Assembly (NCBI GenBank): GCA_964493425.1
Contig: CAZBMW010000002.1
Coordinates: 171,207-235,206, forward strand
Length of the DNA: 64,000 nucleotides
Reading direction: 5' to 3'
Source of the DNA: CAYLMG01 sp964493425
GTDB taxonomy: Bacteria > Planctomycetota > Phycisphaerae > Sedimentisphaerales > Anaerobacaceae
Each line of letters opens with the position of its first letter. The first letter of the stretch is position 1. The translations under genes and the position numbers were made by a program. The notes beneath the pieces were generated by a model. It had not been told where the DNA came from, searched no databases, and saw only the letters and a program-made list of their open reading frames with translations. Of the stretch, positions 52,574 through 61,878 are shown piece after piece.

Positions 52574-54202
52574 TTATGAGAGGCTTCTGTTTGAAATTCT
52601 TACGCCATTATAAGTGGCACTATAGCATTTAAAGAACTCTATCAATCCCTGCCACTCTTTATACATTTCTAAAGAATTTTTCCTCATTTCTTCAGTGAAA
52701 TCTCTTATGCTATCCTTATCTCTGTTTTTATTTGAAGCAAAGATAATAACTTCCCGTAATAAGTTAGCAGCCTCTTCGATAATTTTGTTCATTATTTTTC
52801 TATATTGCTTTTTTTCTTTTTTGAAGATAATTATCAAATCTCGATTTTCTTCTACCTCGGCCTTAAAAATCTTCTTTCTTATTTTTCTTTGTACTTTATT
52901 TAACGTATCTGCGGTTGCCAAGAAAGTTCCTAAAGTTTTCTGAGCTATCTCGTATGCCAAGTCTACCCTATTATCAAATGATTGGCAAACATAATTTGGA
53001 AAAGTCCCTTTTACATAATCTGTCTTTAACATTTGGTCGCCTAAGGGTGTCCCACTATAAATCTGGAATCGATTTAGCAAACCCTGCAGGATATTAACCT
53101 TGAGACTAACAAAAAAATCGATGTTTTTCTCGATTTGCTCAAGGATTATCCAGGGGTTAAAGTTAATAAAAGATACTGTGATGTCTATATCTAATTGCTG
53201 TAAGGTTTCGATGGCCTTTGTAATTTGGTCTATAGTAATCCCCTTGTTAAAGCGATTTAGCATTTCCTGGTTTCCAGATTCGATACCAATAAGTATATTT
53301 CTAACACCAATGTCTTTCAATCTTTGAAATATCCCTTTGTCTATGTTGTCAACTCTTTCCGCGGCAGAAAGCATAATAGATAAATGACGGTTTTCTATTT
53401 CATCAGTCAGATTAAGAATTCTTTGTTTGTTTTTCTCACCAGGGCCCATAATAACATCATCGACCATTAAAATCTCATTGACTCCGAAAGTGTTAACGAG
53501 ATGTTCCATCTCTTCAACAACATTTAAATTGCTTCTAATTCGCCAAAGTGGCCCTCCTGGGGCATTATAAAATGCTCTTATTGAGCAAAATCCGCAATTC
53601 ATCGGACAACCCCGTCCTCCAGCCATGGAAACAACTCCATCTTCCTTTTTATGCTTGAGTATATAAGGAACCGTGTCACGGGATGGAAATGGTAAACTGT
53701 CTAAATCTTTAATTAGTGGTCGTGGAGAATTATATTTTATTTCAGAGTTATCTCTGTAAGCTAAATTTCTTATTCTTTGCCATTCTTGATTCAACATAAG
53801 CGCTTTGGCAAGTTCAACAATCGTTTCTTCACCCTCAAACATGGATATAGAATCAAGTCCTGGACACATTTTTAGAATTTCATCGTAGTGGAAAGTCGGA
53901 CTTTGACCACCCATTGTTATATGCGATGTTACACCCTCTTGTCGCAGATTTTTAATTACTTCAGAAGTTGATTCTATGAAGGTGGGATCAGCAATAGTAA
54001 AGCCAATTAAATCATATTTTTTCGCTGATATTTTGTTTAAGGTTTTGGTTAAAGAAAGCCCCTCAAGCGAAGCATCAAGTAAATCTGTTTCAAAGTTATT
54101 TTTTCTGAGCGATGAAGCCAAGCATCCTAAGGCAAGTGATTCACTATATTCTTTGAAGTGAGATACATATAATCTTGGACATTTAACAAGCAATATTCTC
54201 AT
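52574..54202 (-). CDS. B12-binding-type radical SAM enzyme
   Basis: 542 residues. N-terminal cobalamin-binding-like Rossmann domain (about 1-140: MRILLVKCPRLYVSHF ... IGFTIADPTF ... ITMGGQSPTF), radical SAM domain (about 180-400) with GCPMNCGFCSIRAF near 200 giving the CxxxCxxC cluster, and a charged helical C-terminus of about 130 residues. The B12 motif D-x-H-x-x-G reads DASLEG, lacking His, as in many of this family. Such enzymes methylate or cross-link RiPPs at unactivated carbons. Overlaps the GGDEF gene by 20 bases. Confidence 0.9.
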   Translation of the reverse strand: MRILLVKCPRLYVSHFKEYSESLALGCLASSLRKNNFETDLLDASLEGLSLTKTLNKISAKKYDLIGFTIADPTFIESTSEVIKNLRQEGVTSHITMGGQSPTFHYDEILKMCPGLDSISMFEGEETIVELAKALMLNQEWQRIRNLAYRDNSEIKYNSPRPLIKDLDSLPFPSRDTVPYILKHKKEDGVVSMAGGRGCPMNCGFCSIRAFYNAPGGPLWRIRSNLNVVEEMEHLVNTFGVNEILMVDDVIMGPGEKNKQRILNLTDEIENRHLSIMLSAAERVDNIDKGIFQRLKDIGVRNILIGIESGNQEMLNRFNKGITIDQITKAIETLQQLDIDITVSFINFNPWIILEQIEKNIDFFVSLKVNILQGLLNRFQIYSGTPLGDQMLKTDYVKGTFPNYVCQSFDNRVDLAYEIAQKTLGTFLATADTLNKVQRKIRKKIFKAEVEENRDLIIIFKKEKKQYRKIMNKIIEEAANLLREVIIFASNKNRDKDSIRDFTEEMRKNSLEMYKEWQGLIEFFKCYSATYNGVRISNRSLS

Positions 54203-54872
54203 CTTGTTCCCATTGAATATGTTTGAAGAGTCCTATATGTTTTTCGTAAAATTCGTCGAGAATCTGGTTTTCTTGTTCTTCTCTTTCGTCTTTGTTTAAA
54301 TCTGTTTGTATACGTATCTTCGTATATTTGGCTATAGCATTGGGATCTACAGACTGTTGCATTGCAATTGCACCAAAAGCAACCATTTTTTTCCCATCAG
54401 GACCTATCCTTGAAAAAAAACTTTTTGTAATTCCCTTTGCAAAATACATAACCAAATCGGCGACACCTATAGGAGATTTTTCAGTAGTGTCAGCGAGCTC
54501 AATGTGATTGTAATTGTGTATGTCAATGATACCAATAGATGCGCTTAAGCCTTCAAAGCGTACAGTTTTTTTGACGAATTGACTTAATAAGTTCTTATGC
54601 AATTGTTCAAGCAACAATTTAAGCTTTTTATCTGTACAGCTTGTAAATACGATAAACTCATCACCACCATACCTGAAGACAAGTGCTTTGCTGGATTGGA
54701 TATAGACTAAATCATCATCGACTTTTTCAGTCGAATCTGTCTGGAAGGTTTTTACAAGCATGTCTCCATAATGTTCAATTACAAGATCGCCAACAGTATG
54801 ACCATAAGTATCATTTATTAGTTTAAAGTTGTTAATATCCGTATATAGACAATACCTATTTTCCTCTTTCAT
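54183..54872 (-). CDS. GGDEF-domain diguanylate cyclase-like protein
   Basis: 229 residues. Almost a bare GGDEF domain: YTDINNFKLINDTYGHTVGD near 10 and RYGGDEFIVF near 68, with intact catalytic GGDEF; a C-terminal 90-residue tail (ITKSFFSRIGPDGKKMVAFGA). Would make cyclic di-GMP if dimerised. The upstream gene, 19 bases away, looks like the missing sensor, so this pair may be a split GAF-GGDEF enzyme. Its place in a RiPP operon is unusual. Confidence 0.85.
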   Translation of the reverse strand: MKEENRYCLYTDINNFKLINDTYGHTVGDLVIEHYGDMLVKTFQTDSTEKVDDDLVYIQSSKALVFRYGGDEFIVFTSCTDKKLKLLLEQLHKNLLSQFVKKTVRFEGLSASIGIIDIHNYNHIELADTTEKSPIGVADLVMYFAKGITKSFFSRIGPDGKKMVAFGAIAMQQSVDPNAIAKYTKIRIQTDLNKDEREEQENQILDEFYEKHIGLFKHIQWEQDENIAC

Positions 54873-54891
54873 GACATATACCTAGAAAATA

Positions 54892-55569
54892 TTAATCTCC
54901 AATCTTGGCAAGATAAGCTGAGCTAAATATGCGTTTCATCGATTGTCGATTCAATTTAGCATCATAATAAGAAGTATGCAGGCCTTCTAATAATAGCTCT
55001 ATTATAGAGCTTACAGCGTTCAGACATACCGTATAAATAGGGATACCTTGTTTTGCATCAACCCTTTCGTCTAGCGTATATATATCAACTGCTAAAGTCC
55101 CAACGATACAATCTTTGCATTTTATTACATAGAAGAGGACACAAAGCAAAGATGCATTTTTACCAATACTTACTAGTTTGATAGTTTTGTCTATTATTTC
55201 TGGATTATCAAAATCCCTTACCCATGCAAGCCTTTCCGATTGATATTCTAACCAAGGCGGGGGGCTTGGTTCAATTACCGCCCAAATTAAACCTTTGTTT
55301 TTGTTCTTTAAATGACAAGAATTTAGGAAATATCGTATTCCAAAATCAGTTACTGCAAAGTTTTGATTGTGTGAGCTGCTTAAACAGTAAAAATAACCAA
55401 ATCTGTCGAGTAATGAAAGATGCATTACTGCTCGGGTTTCTGCCTTGAGCTCATGCTTGTATCCTTCTTCAACTACAATCCTAATACTATCAAGAGTGTT
55501 GTCTAGAGAACGTTGCAGTCCTATTTGCTGCATATCTATATCATCAATAATACCGTTATAAATAGACAT
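54892..55569 (-). CDS. GAF-like sensor protein, probable partner of GGDEF
   Basis: 225 residues. No firm family; the segment KNASLLCVLFYVIKCKDCIVGTLAVDIYTLDE (about 135-165) has the strand pattern of a GAF domain. Start ATG directly abuts the methyltransferase stop, and the GGDEF gene follows after 19 bases. Together the two could be one broken or split signalling protein; the frames differ and no single indel was obvious. Confidence 0.5.
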   Translation of the reverse strand: MSIYNGIIDDIDMQQIGLQRSLDNTLDSIRIVVEEGYKHELKAETRAVMHLSLLDRFGYFYCLSSSHNQNFAVTDFGIRYFLNSCHLKNKNKGLIWAVIEPSPPPWLEYQSERLAWVRDFDNPEIIDKTIKLVSIGKNASLLCVLFYVIKCKDCIVGTLAVDIYTLDERVDAKQGIPIYTVCLNAVSSIIELLLEGLHTSYYDAKLNRQSMKRIFSSAYLAKIGD

Positions 55570-56430
55570 TTATTCTTTCATCCCTATACAAAAATCATAT
55601 TGCCACTTAGCCGGGTTTCGTGTTTCAAAAATTGGTGACACTTTTAGCCCGGCGTAATTTATAATCTTTAACATCATTTCGATTGTAATAGCCCATACAG
55701 AAAAAGTAAAAGATCTATACTTTTTATTATCGCGTATGATATCAAGTTCGATGTTGTATGTTCTTCCAGATTTATCTTTTCCTTTATAATTAAGGCTGCT
55801 GACAAACTTCAAAACTTGTCCATTAGGAAGGTGTCTTCTGTTTACGCGAAGTTTTCTTTCAATCCAACCTTTTTCTTTTTTATATTCCAGTTCTCTTATG
55901 TTTCTACTATATCGCTTCACATCAACGATGCATATCCCACCTGCTTTTAATATATTGTGCATTTGCTTAATCGCCACTACAACGCCATATGGACTAGTAT
56001 GGCATAATGAATTACCTGTACACACGACTACGTCAAACTTTTGTTGTTGAAAAAAATTGGTAAGACCTGCCCATAGAACAGGTTTATTTACTAAATTTAA
56101 CTTTATTCCAAAATGCACAGCGTTTTCTCTTGCTCTCTCAAGCATCTTTTTACTTCCATCGCTTGACAGAACGTTGTAGCCCATTTTTCTTAGTGCCAAC
56201 GATGGATTGCCGGTTCCACATGCACAATCAAGAATTTTGATATTATTTTTTTCTTTGCGTATAAACTTATCGATGATACTGACAATCGTTTTAGCAGGCT
56301 CATTTTTGTTGTACCAGTTATACCATATATTGTAAAAATCGCCAAGCCCGTTTAGCCAGTAACTTTGGATTCCAAATTTTGTTGTATTAGTTTTCTCTCT
56401 TTCACTAAGAGGAAGTTGGTCAATTTCCAT
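55570..56430 (-). CDS. SAM-dependent methyltransferase
   Basis: 286 residues. Class I Rossmann methyltransferase: motif I ILDCACGTGNPSLALRK near 60, motif II VLSSDGSKKMLERARENA near 80, and KFDVVVCTGNSLCHTSPY near 125, like glycine/sarcosine N-methyltransferase-type small-molecule enzymes. C-terminal beta part with IFETRNPAKWQYDFCIG. Overlaps the substrate-binding protein gene by 11 bases. Could modify the RiPP or a substrate of the transporter. Confidence 0.85.
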   Translation of the reverse strand: MEIDQLPLSEREKTNTTKFGIQSYWLNGLGDFYNIWYNWYNKNEPAKTIVSIIDKFIRKEKNNIKILDCACGTGNPSLALRKMGYNVLSSDGSKKMLERARENAVHFGIKLNLVNKPVLWAGLTNFFQQQKFDVVVCTGNSLCHTSPYGVVVAIKQMHNILKAGGICIVDVKRYSRNIRELEYKKEKGWIERKLRVNRRHLPNGQVLKFVSSLNYKGKDKSGRTYNIELDIIRDNKKYRSFTFSVWAITIEMMLKIINYAGLKVSPIFETRNPAKWQYDFCIGMKE

Positions 56431-57547
56431 ATTGCACTATTTTCCCATCCTTGATAGTTTTGATTACCATAGAACCGACGGTATCACCATTCTTATCAAT
56501 ACTGATTGTTCCTGAAGCTCCTTCATAATCTTTTATGTTATGCAAACCTTCTACTGTACCTTCTGATGTGTATCCTTTTTCTTGGATTGCAATAACAATA
56601 ATTTTAATAGCATCATAGGCATTTGCTGCATAATTCTGTGGTTCAATGTTATATCTTGATTGGTATGCTCTGTAAAAAGATGATATGACTGGAGATGCTT
56701 CGGATTCCAACTTTGAAGAGGCAAAAATAACTCCATTTGCAGAATCCCCAGCTAATTCTATCACTTCCGGAGCTTCGGCTGTTTGATGAGCGAGAATTTG
56801 TTTATCGAATCCTATCTCTTTTGCCTGCCGCAAAACCCTACCTGTTTCTTTTGCAAATCCGGCAAAGAACAAAGCATTTGCATCACTACTTTTTATTTTT
56901 GTTAATTGTGTCCTAAAATCTGTAGCTTCCTGGTCACACTTTTCGGTTATAGTAATCTGTCCGCCAAGTGCCTCAAAATTATCCTTAAGCACTTCTGAGA
57001 CACCTTCAGGTCCTGCCGACTGTACATAGAATAGTGCAAGCTTCTTAATTCCTAAATTTTTATATGCGAAATTGGCCATCAGTTTCCCCTCATACGTGTC
57101 ATGAATAATTGTTCTGAAAAAATAAGGACTTTTACCTGAAAGTTCATGGTCTGTTGCTGAAGGTGATACAATGACCACCTTGTTTTTGTCGGCAATCGGT
57201 AATACGGCTTCCACCCCAGAACTTGCCATAGGACCGATTATAACTGGGACTTTATCCACATTTATGAGTTTCTTGACTGCATTAACAGTTTCTTGTGGTT
57301 GAAGCTGTGTATCTTCGTATATAATTATTACTTTCTTCGAATTAATTCCACCATTGTCATTTATCTGGGATACAGCCAATTCTATTGCATTTTTAGCAGC
57401 AGTCCCATAAGGGCTACCTTCGCCCGTTAAGGGCAGAGCTGCTCCGATTTTTATTTCCTTTGGTTCTCCTTTAGGCAAGAGAATGGTAAGAGCGATGATT
57501 AAGGCCAAAATTAGAACAATGATTATTCCAATCCAAGTTTTTTTCAT
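56420..57547 (-). CDS. Branched-chain amino acid-type ABC substrate-binding protein
   Basis: 375 residues. N-terminal membrane anchor (about 5-25) without a lipobox Cys, then a periplasmic type I binding protein of the LivJ/LivK family: IKIGAALPLTGEGSPYGTAAKNAIELAV ... VIIGPMASSGVEAV ... NVVIVSPSATDHEL-like region and NAYDAIKIIVIAI. Binds amino acids or related small molecules. Located after livF in the operon, 85 bases downstream. Confidence 0.93.
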   Translation of the reverse strand: MKKTWIGIIIVLILALIIALTILLPKGEPKEIKIGAALPLTGEGSPYGTAAKNAIELAVSQINDNGGINSKKVIIIYEDTQLQPQETVNAVKKLINVDKVPVIIGPMASSGVEAVLPIADKNKVVIVSPSATDHELSGKSPYFFRTIIHDTYEGKLMANFAYKNLGIKKLALFYVQSAGPEGVSEVLKDNFEALGGQITITEKCDQEATDFRTQLTKIKSSDANALFFAGFAKETGRVLRQAKEIGFDKQILAHQTAEAPEVIELAGDSANGVIFASSKLESEASPVISSFYRAYQSRYNIEPQNYAANAYDAIKIIVIAIQEKGYTSEGTVEGLHNIKDYEGASGTISIDKNGDTVGSMVIKTIKDGKIVQYGN

Positions 57548-57632
57548 TTTGATTTCTCCAGCTTGAGTATTTACTTCAACTAAACTCTCACTAGTACCAT
57601 AATGAATTTATTTTTCTTACTTATATATCTTA

Positions 57633-58352
57633 TTAAACACGTAAAAATATTTCGTTGATTTCTTTGTCTTCAAGCATTTTTTTACAACTACCACTCTTTT
57701 TTATATGCCCTGTTTCGAAAACATATGCTTGTTGTGAGTGTTGCAACGTTGCACGAGCGTTTTGTTCAACTAACAAAATGGTAGCCCCGGCTTTGTTTAT
57801 TTCTTTTAGTTTTTCAAAGACCTGTTCTACAAAGTTTGGTGATAAGCCAAATGACGGTTCATCTATCAGCAGCAATTTGGGTTTTAGCATTAATGCTCTG
57901 CCAATAGCAAGCATCTGCTGTTCGCCGCTGCTGAGGGTGCTCGCCCGCTGTCTTTTTCTCTCTTTTAACTTCGGAAAAAGATTAAACACAATTTCAAGCT
58001 GTTTTTCAATACTTTTTTTAGATTTTTTAATAAAAGCTCCCATTTCAAGGTTTTCAAGCACAGTCATCGAGCCGAAAACCCTTCGGCCTTCAGGAACGAG
58101 ACAGATGCCTTTTTTCACAAGTTCGTAAGGCTGTAACCTTTTAATATTCTTACCTTCAAAGATCACATCGCCTGTAATCTTTCCTTTTAAAGGAAGGAGG
58201 TTACAAATGGCTTTTAGAGCAGTACTTTTACCTGCGCCGTTCGGGCCGATTATGGCAACGATTTCACCTTCATCAACGTGGAAAGAAACATTATCCAAGG
58301 CCAAGACTGAGCCGTAATGTACTGTCAGATTTTTAACCTCAAGCAGTGGCAT
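57633..58352 (-). CDS. livF: LivF-type ABC transporter ATP-binding protein
   Basis: 239 residues from MPLLEVKN; 58364 (MGGQ) is an alternative start. Walker A IIGPNGAGKSTALKAI near 33, signature TLSSGEQQMLAIGRALM near 135, Walker B LLLIDEPSFGLSPNF near 158, switch ILLVEQNAR near 190. LivF length and QNA- motif are typical. Overlaps livG by 14-26 bases. Confidence 0.95.
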   Translation of the reverse strand: MPLLEVKNLTVHYGSVLALDNVSFHVDEGEIVAIIGPNGAGKSTALKAICNLLPLKGKITGDVIFEGKNIKRLQPYELVKKGICLVPEGRRVFGSMTVLENLEMGAFIKKSKKSIEKQLEIVFNLFPKLKERKRQRASTLSSGEQQMLAIGRALMLKPKLLLIDEPSFGLSPNFVEQVFEKLKEINKAGATILLVEQNARATLQHSQQAYVFETGHIKKSGSCKKMLEDKEINEIFLRV

Positions 58353-59109
58353 TTGACCTCCCAAGATAGGCTTCTATGACCTCATTATTGCTTTTGACTT
58401 CTTCAGGGCTTCCTTCTGCGATCTTTTTGCCGTAATTAAGAACGATTATCCTGTCCGATACACCCATTACGAATTTCAGGTCATGCTCGATAAAAAGAGT
58501 TGTCCTGCCGGAATTTTTAAGCTGTTTTAGTAAATCGAGGATTTTTCCCCTGGTTTTCGGAAAAACTCCCGCGATAGGCTCATCGAGTAACAAAAGTTGT
58601 GATTCTGTTGCCAAAGCCCTTGCCAGTTCGAGAAGTTTCCTGTTGCCATGAGAAAGATTTTCGGCCATTTTATTTTTTTCATTTGTTAAGCCGACGAAAT
58701 CAAGAAATTCCAGTGCCTTCTGTTTTACCTGCTCTTCTTCTAATTTTAATTGGCGAGGTTTGAATAAGGCGGAGAATATGCATTCGCCTTTTTGGTTACG
58801 AGGAGCAAGCATCATATTTTCAAGGACGGTTATCTGCGGGAATATCCTGATATTCTGGAAGGTCCTTGCGATTCCAAGCTGAGCGATTGAATGAGCGGAT
58901 TTATTCGTAATTTTATTATCATTAAAATAGACATCGCCTTTATCAGCACGGCTAAAACCTGTTAATATGTTGAATGCGGTGGTCTTCCCTGCGCCGTTGG
59001 GACCTATCAGGCTGGTAATAGTACCCTCCTGTAGGTTAAAGGATATACCATCAAGTGCCTTGACACCGTCGAATTCCTTTTGTAGTGTGTCAACTTTAAG
59101 TAAATCCAT
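58339..59109 (-). CDS. livG: LivG-type ABC transporter ATP-binding protein
   Basis: 256 residues. Walker A LIGPNGAGKTTAFNILTGF near 34, ABC signature LSHGNRKLLELARAL near 150 (LSHG replaces LSGG; LSYG/LSHG variants are usual in LivG), Walker B LLLLDEPIAGV near 172, switch LFIEHDLKFV near 205. C-terminal BCA-type tail EGSPEEVKSNNEVIEAYLG. Two bases after livM. Confidence 0.95.
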   Translation of the reverse strand: MDLLKVDTLQKEFDGVKALDGISFNLQEGTITSLIGPNGAGKTTAFNILTGFSRADKGDVYFNDNKITNKSAHSIAQLGIARTFQNIRIFPQITVLENMMLAPRNQKGECIFSALFKPRQLKLEEEQVKQKALEFLDFVGLTNEKNKMAENLSHGNRKLLELARALATESQLLLLDEPIAGVFPKTRGKILDLLKQLKNSGRTTLFIEHDLKFVMGVSDRIIVLNYGKKIAEGSPEEVKSNNEVIEAYLGRSNATA

Positions 59110-59111
59110 AA

Positions 59112-59981
59112 TTACCTGAACTTGAATTTTCCAAGAAGTCCCTGCGGTCTTCTCAACATAAATATTATTAGTATAAGACCATAAATCATTTGCCTGACAG
59201 GTGCAGCTACTGAACTCGGCATGCCGAGAAATCTTAACATTTCAGGGAAGAAAACCAATGCAACGGCTCCAACAATCGAGCCTTTAAGACTGCCCATACC
59301 GCCGAATATGACCATAAGAAGTATTGTGATTGATTCCATTACCGTAAAGCTCGACGGGTCGATAAATGTGATATAATGGGCATAAAGGCTACCTGCAATA
59401 CCAGCAAAAAAGGCGCCTACAATGAAGACCTGAAGCTTATATTTATCCGTGTTTTTGCCAAGGGCCTCTGATGCTATCTCGTCTTCGCGTACAGACCTCA
59501 AAACCCTCCCATAAGCGCCACCAACCAGTCTTTTAAGGACAAACACGGTAACAAGAGTAAGTACAACAACGAGTATCAAGTATGACCATGTCGAATCAAG
59601 AGACCAACCGAAGATTGAAAAAGATGGTATTCCCGGAAGTCCCATCGGGCCACGGGTTAGCGAGACCCAGTTCTTTGCGATTTGATAGACGATTACACCC
59701 GTTCCGAAAGTAGCTAGGGCTAAATAATCTCCTTTTAGTCTCAAGGAAGGTGCCCCTATCACTACTCCCATTACTGCCGCCCCGCAGGCACCGGCTACGA
59801 GGCCTATCCAGGGTGAAATCCCCAAGTTCAAAGAAAGAAGGGCCGAGATATAAGCACCTATGCAGAAAAATGCTGCATGTCCGAGGGAAGCAAGACCTGT
59901 GTATCCGACTATCAGATTAAGGCTTAGAGATAATATGCTGTAGATTCCGCAGATGACGAGTATATGAAGGAGATATTCCAT
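59112..59981 (-). CDS. livM: LivM-type ABC transporter permease
   Basis: 289 residues, about eight to nine helices. Family signature SLNLIVGYTGLASLGHAAFFCIGAY near 20 and GGMGSLKGSIVGAV near 235 (the EAA-like coupling GGxG). Forms the channel with LivH. Three bases after livH stop. Confidence 0.94.
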   Translation of the reverse strand: MEYLLHILVICGIYSILSLSLNLIVGYTGLASLGHAAFFCIGAYISALLSLNLGISPWIGLVAGACGAAVMGVVIGAPSLRLKGDYLALATFGTGVIVYQIAKNWVSLTRGPMGLPGIPSFSIFGWSLDSTWSYLILVVVLTLVTVFVLKRLVGGAYGRVLRSVREDEIASEALGKNTDKYKLQVFIVGAFFAGIAGSLYAHYITFIDPSSFTVMESITILLMVIFGGMGSLKGSIVGAVALVFFPEMLRFLGMPSSVAAPVRQMIYGLILIIFMLRRPQGLLGKFKFR

Positions 59982-59984
59982 AGT

Positions 59985-60863
59985 TTAGGCTACCTCCTTT
60001 TCGGTTTTGACTCCGAATATGCCATTTGGTCTTATCAACAGGAAGATAATGAGGATGGCAAAGGCTATCGCATCTTTCCAGCCAGAGGGTATCCAAGCAA
60101 TTCCGAGGTTTTCGGCCATTCCGAGGAAAAAGCCGCCGAGCATAGCTCCAGGGATATTGCCTATTCCTCCAATTATCGAGGCTATGATTCCTTTGAGTAT
60201 TGCCGAGAAACCCATGGTCGGCTCAAGATTTGTTTCAAGTGCAATAAGCACACCGGCAGCACCGGCAAGAGCTGAGCCCAGCAAAAACGATAAGCGTATT
60301 GTTTTTTCGGGATTTATTCCTACGACGTTTGCTGCAATTAGATCATCTGATACTGCCCGCATTGCCTTACCGAGCTTTGTCTTCTTAATGAATGTCCACA
60401 AGCCCAACATCAAGACTACTGAAACAACCAGTATAATAATCTGTATGGGCGTAATTACCGCTGAAAAGATATGGTAGCCCTCCTTGACAGGGCCTGTTCG
60501 GAGCGAGAGAATTTGTGCTCCGTATATAAGCTGGATAAGATTCTGGAGGAAGACAAAAACTCCGAAGGAGGCTAATAGAAAGATAAGATTCGATGCACCT
60601 TTTCGCCGTAATGGCAAATATACACTCCGGTCAATCAGGACGCCAAGAATAGCACAAAACAACATAGACAGTATGAAGGCAATAATGAAATTAATGCCAA
60701 GCTGAATAGCGAGGGTATAAGCTATATAGGCACCAGCAGTATAAACAATACCGTGAGCGAAATGGAAAAACTTGACCGTTCTGTATATGACGCTGAAGCC
60801 CAGAGCTACTAGAGCATAAATGCTGCCAGCTATAATTCCGTTTATCAGCAACTGCTGTAGCAT
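59985..60863 (-). CDS. livH: LivH-type ABC transporter permease
   Basis: 292 residues, about eight helices. INGIIAGSIYALVALGFSVIYRTVKFFHFAHG near 8 and IASIIGGIGNIPGAMLGGFFLG near 235 are the LivH hallmarks. AGAGG precedes the ATG. First gene of a ten-gene leftward operon ending with the RiPP precursor; the promoter should lie in 60864-61000. Confidence 0.94.
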   Translation of the reverse strand: MLQQLLINGIIAGSIYALVALGFSVIYRTVKFFHFAHGIVYTAGAYIAYTLAIQLGINFIIAFILSMLFCAILGVLIDRSVYLPLRRKGASNLIFLLASFGVFVFLQNLIQLIYGAQILSLRTGPVKEGYHIFSAVITPIQIIILVVSVVLMLGLWTFIKKTKLGKAMRAVSDDLIAANVVGINPEKTIRLSFLLGSALAGAAGVLIALETNLEPTMGFSAILKGIIASIIGGIGNIPGAMLGGFFLGMAENLGIAWIPSGWKDAIAFAILIIFLLIRPNGIFGVKTEKEVA

Positions 60864-61406
60864 ATACCTGAATCCTCTTAATTATTTGGATTTGCGTATT
60901 TTATAAGGATATCTTAGCGATAACAACCACAAATTTGCAAATAGCAAGGGCAAAGCAAATTTAAATGGAAGACTTATCGGCATGTTTTGCTACCCGCGCG
61001 CGTAACCGCCTTAAAGTCTGTTTCTGATTACAGTCTGCATGTCTTCCGTACCTAACCAAAACGAACCTGCGTCGCTCCAATCATATTCATCAAAACAAAA
61101 ATCCAATCACTCCCGGGTCTGTTCACAAGAAGTATCAGGCCTTTTCGTGAATCGCTAATGCGACAAGCAAAGGTTCGGGCATAAGCTAATAAGCTCTTTA
61201 ATTCACGCAACAAGCTAACCAAATGAAATGAAAAGGGGCAAAACCGCGGCATCCCTGCTGAGGCATGGCTTTTGTTTCCTTTAGCATTATTGCTATCCCA
61301 CTTTTTATTCACTCTCAGAAACCAAGCTATCTGAAGCTGTCTTGTGTTTGTCTCTGCTTGTCTTGCAAAGCTATGTCATTTTCCCACAAATTGAAAGGAC
61401 AATAAA
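60864..61406. other. Intergenic region upstream of the Liv operon, nothing else recognised
   Basis: 543 bases between divergent operons, holding their promoters. An open frame at 61052-61312 on the minus strand is unconvincing. No RNA gene or copy of the tRNA-Phe 3' end was found. Confidence 0.5.
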
Positions 61407-61832
61407 ATGCAAAATCAAAAAGAAATTACCAAGATTAATCATTTTCTAGCCATGGTGTCACCTGTCATTGCTGCGATTGTAAAAACAATCATTAAATCAA
61501 TCGACTGTGAGGTCTACCAGAAAGGTAACGGACCTGATCTGGTCTTATCAATTAAGGCCGGTGAAAAGCAAATGGAGTTTTACCTACACAATTTATTTAT
61601 GGAGATAGCCACCATTGACAGGGACGAAATTCCTATCAGGTTTGATGAGAACCTGCGGGACTTTGACTACTTTTTGGCCAAGATGGCCCGCGTAATCCAG
61701 AGCAAGCTGAATGTTCTTTTTAAGCTGCTCGCTGAAGAAAATCCGGATATTGCTTTGGAGAAAATCACGCATATGGCGAAGGATTACGAGCGGATCCGAA
61801 TCTGGAAGATAGACCAAAATCCGCAGCTTTAA
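61407..61832 (+). CDS. Uncharacterised 141-residue protein
   Basis: Mixed alpha/beta, no membrane segment. GAAAGGACAAT before the ATG is a good ribosome-binding site. Features GPDLVLSIKAGEKQMEFYLHNLFMEIATIDRDEIP and a helical C-terminus. I do not recognise a family; it heads the second mobile-cargo block and is followed after 46 bases by a DUF2958 gene. Confidence 0.65.
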   Translation: MQNQKEITKINHFLAMVSPVIAAIVKTIIKSIDCEVYQKGNGPDLVLSIKAGEKQMEFYLHNLFMEIATIDRDEIPIRFDENLRDFDYFLAKMARVIQSKLNVLFKLLAEENPDIALEKITHMAKDYERIRIWKIDQNPQL

Positions 61833-61878
61833 ACAATATTCATTCAACAAATCAAAAACATTCTTGAAAGGATAATCT

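Noticed and set aside
61052..61312. Minus-strand 86-codon frame upstream of the 61407 gene
   Set aside because: No ribosome-binding site, no motif, unusual composition; intergenic sequence is more likely.
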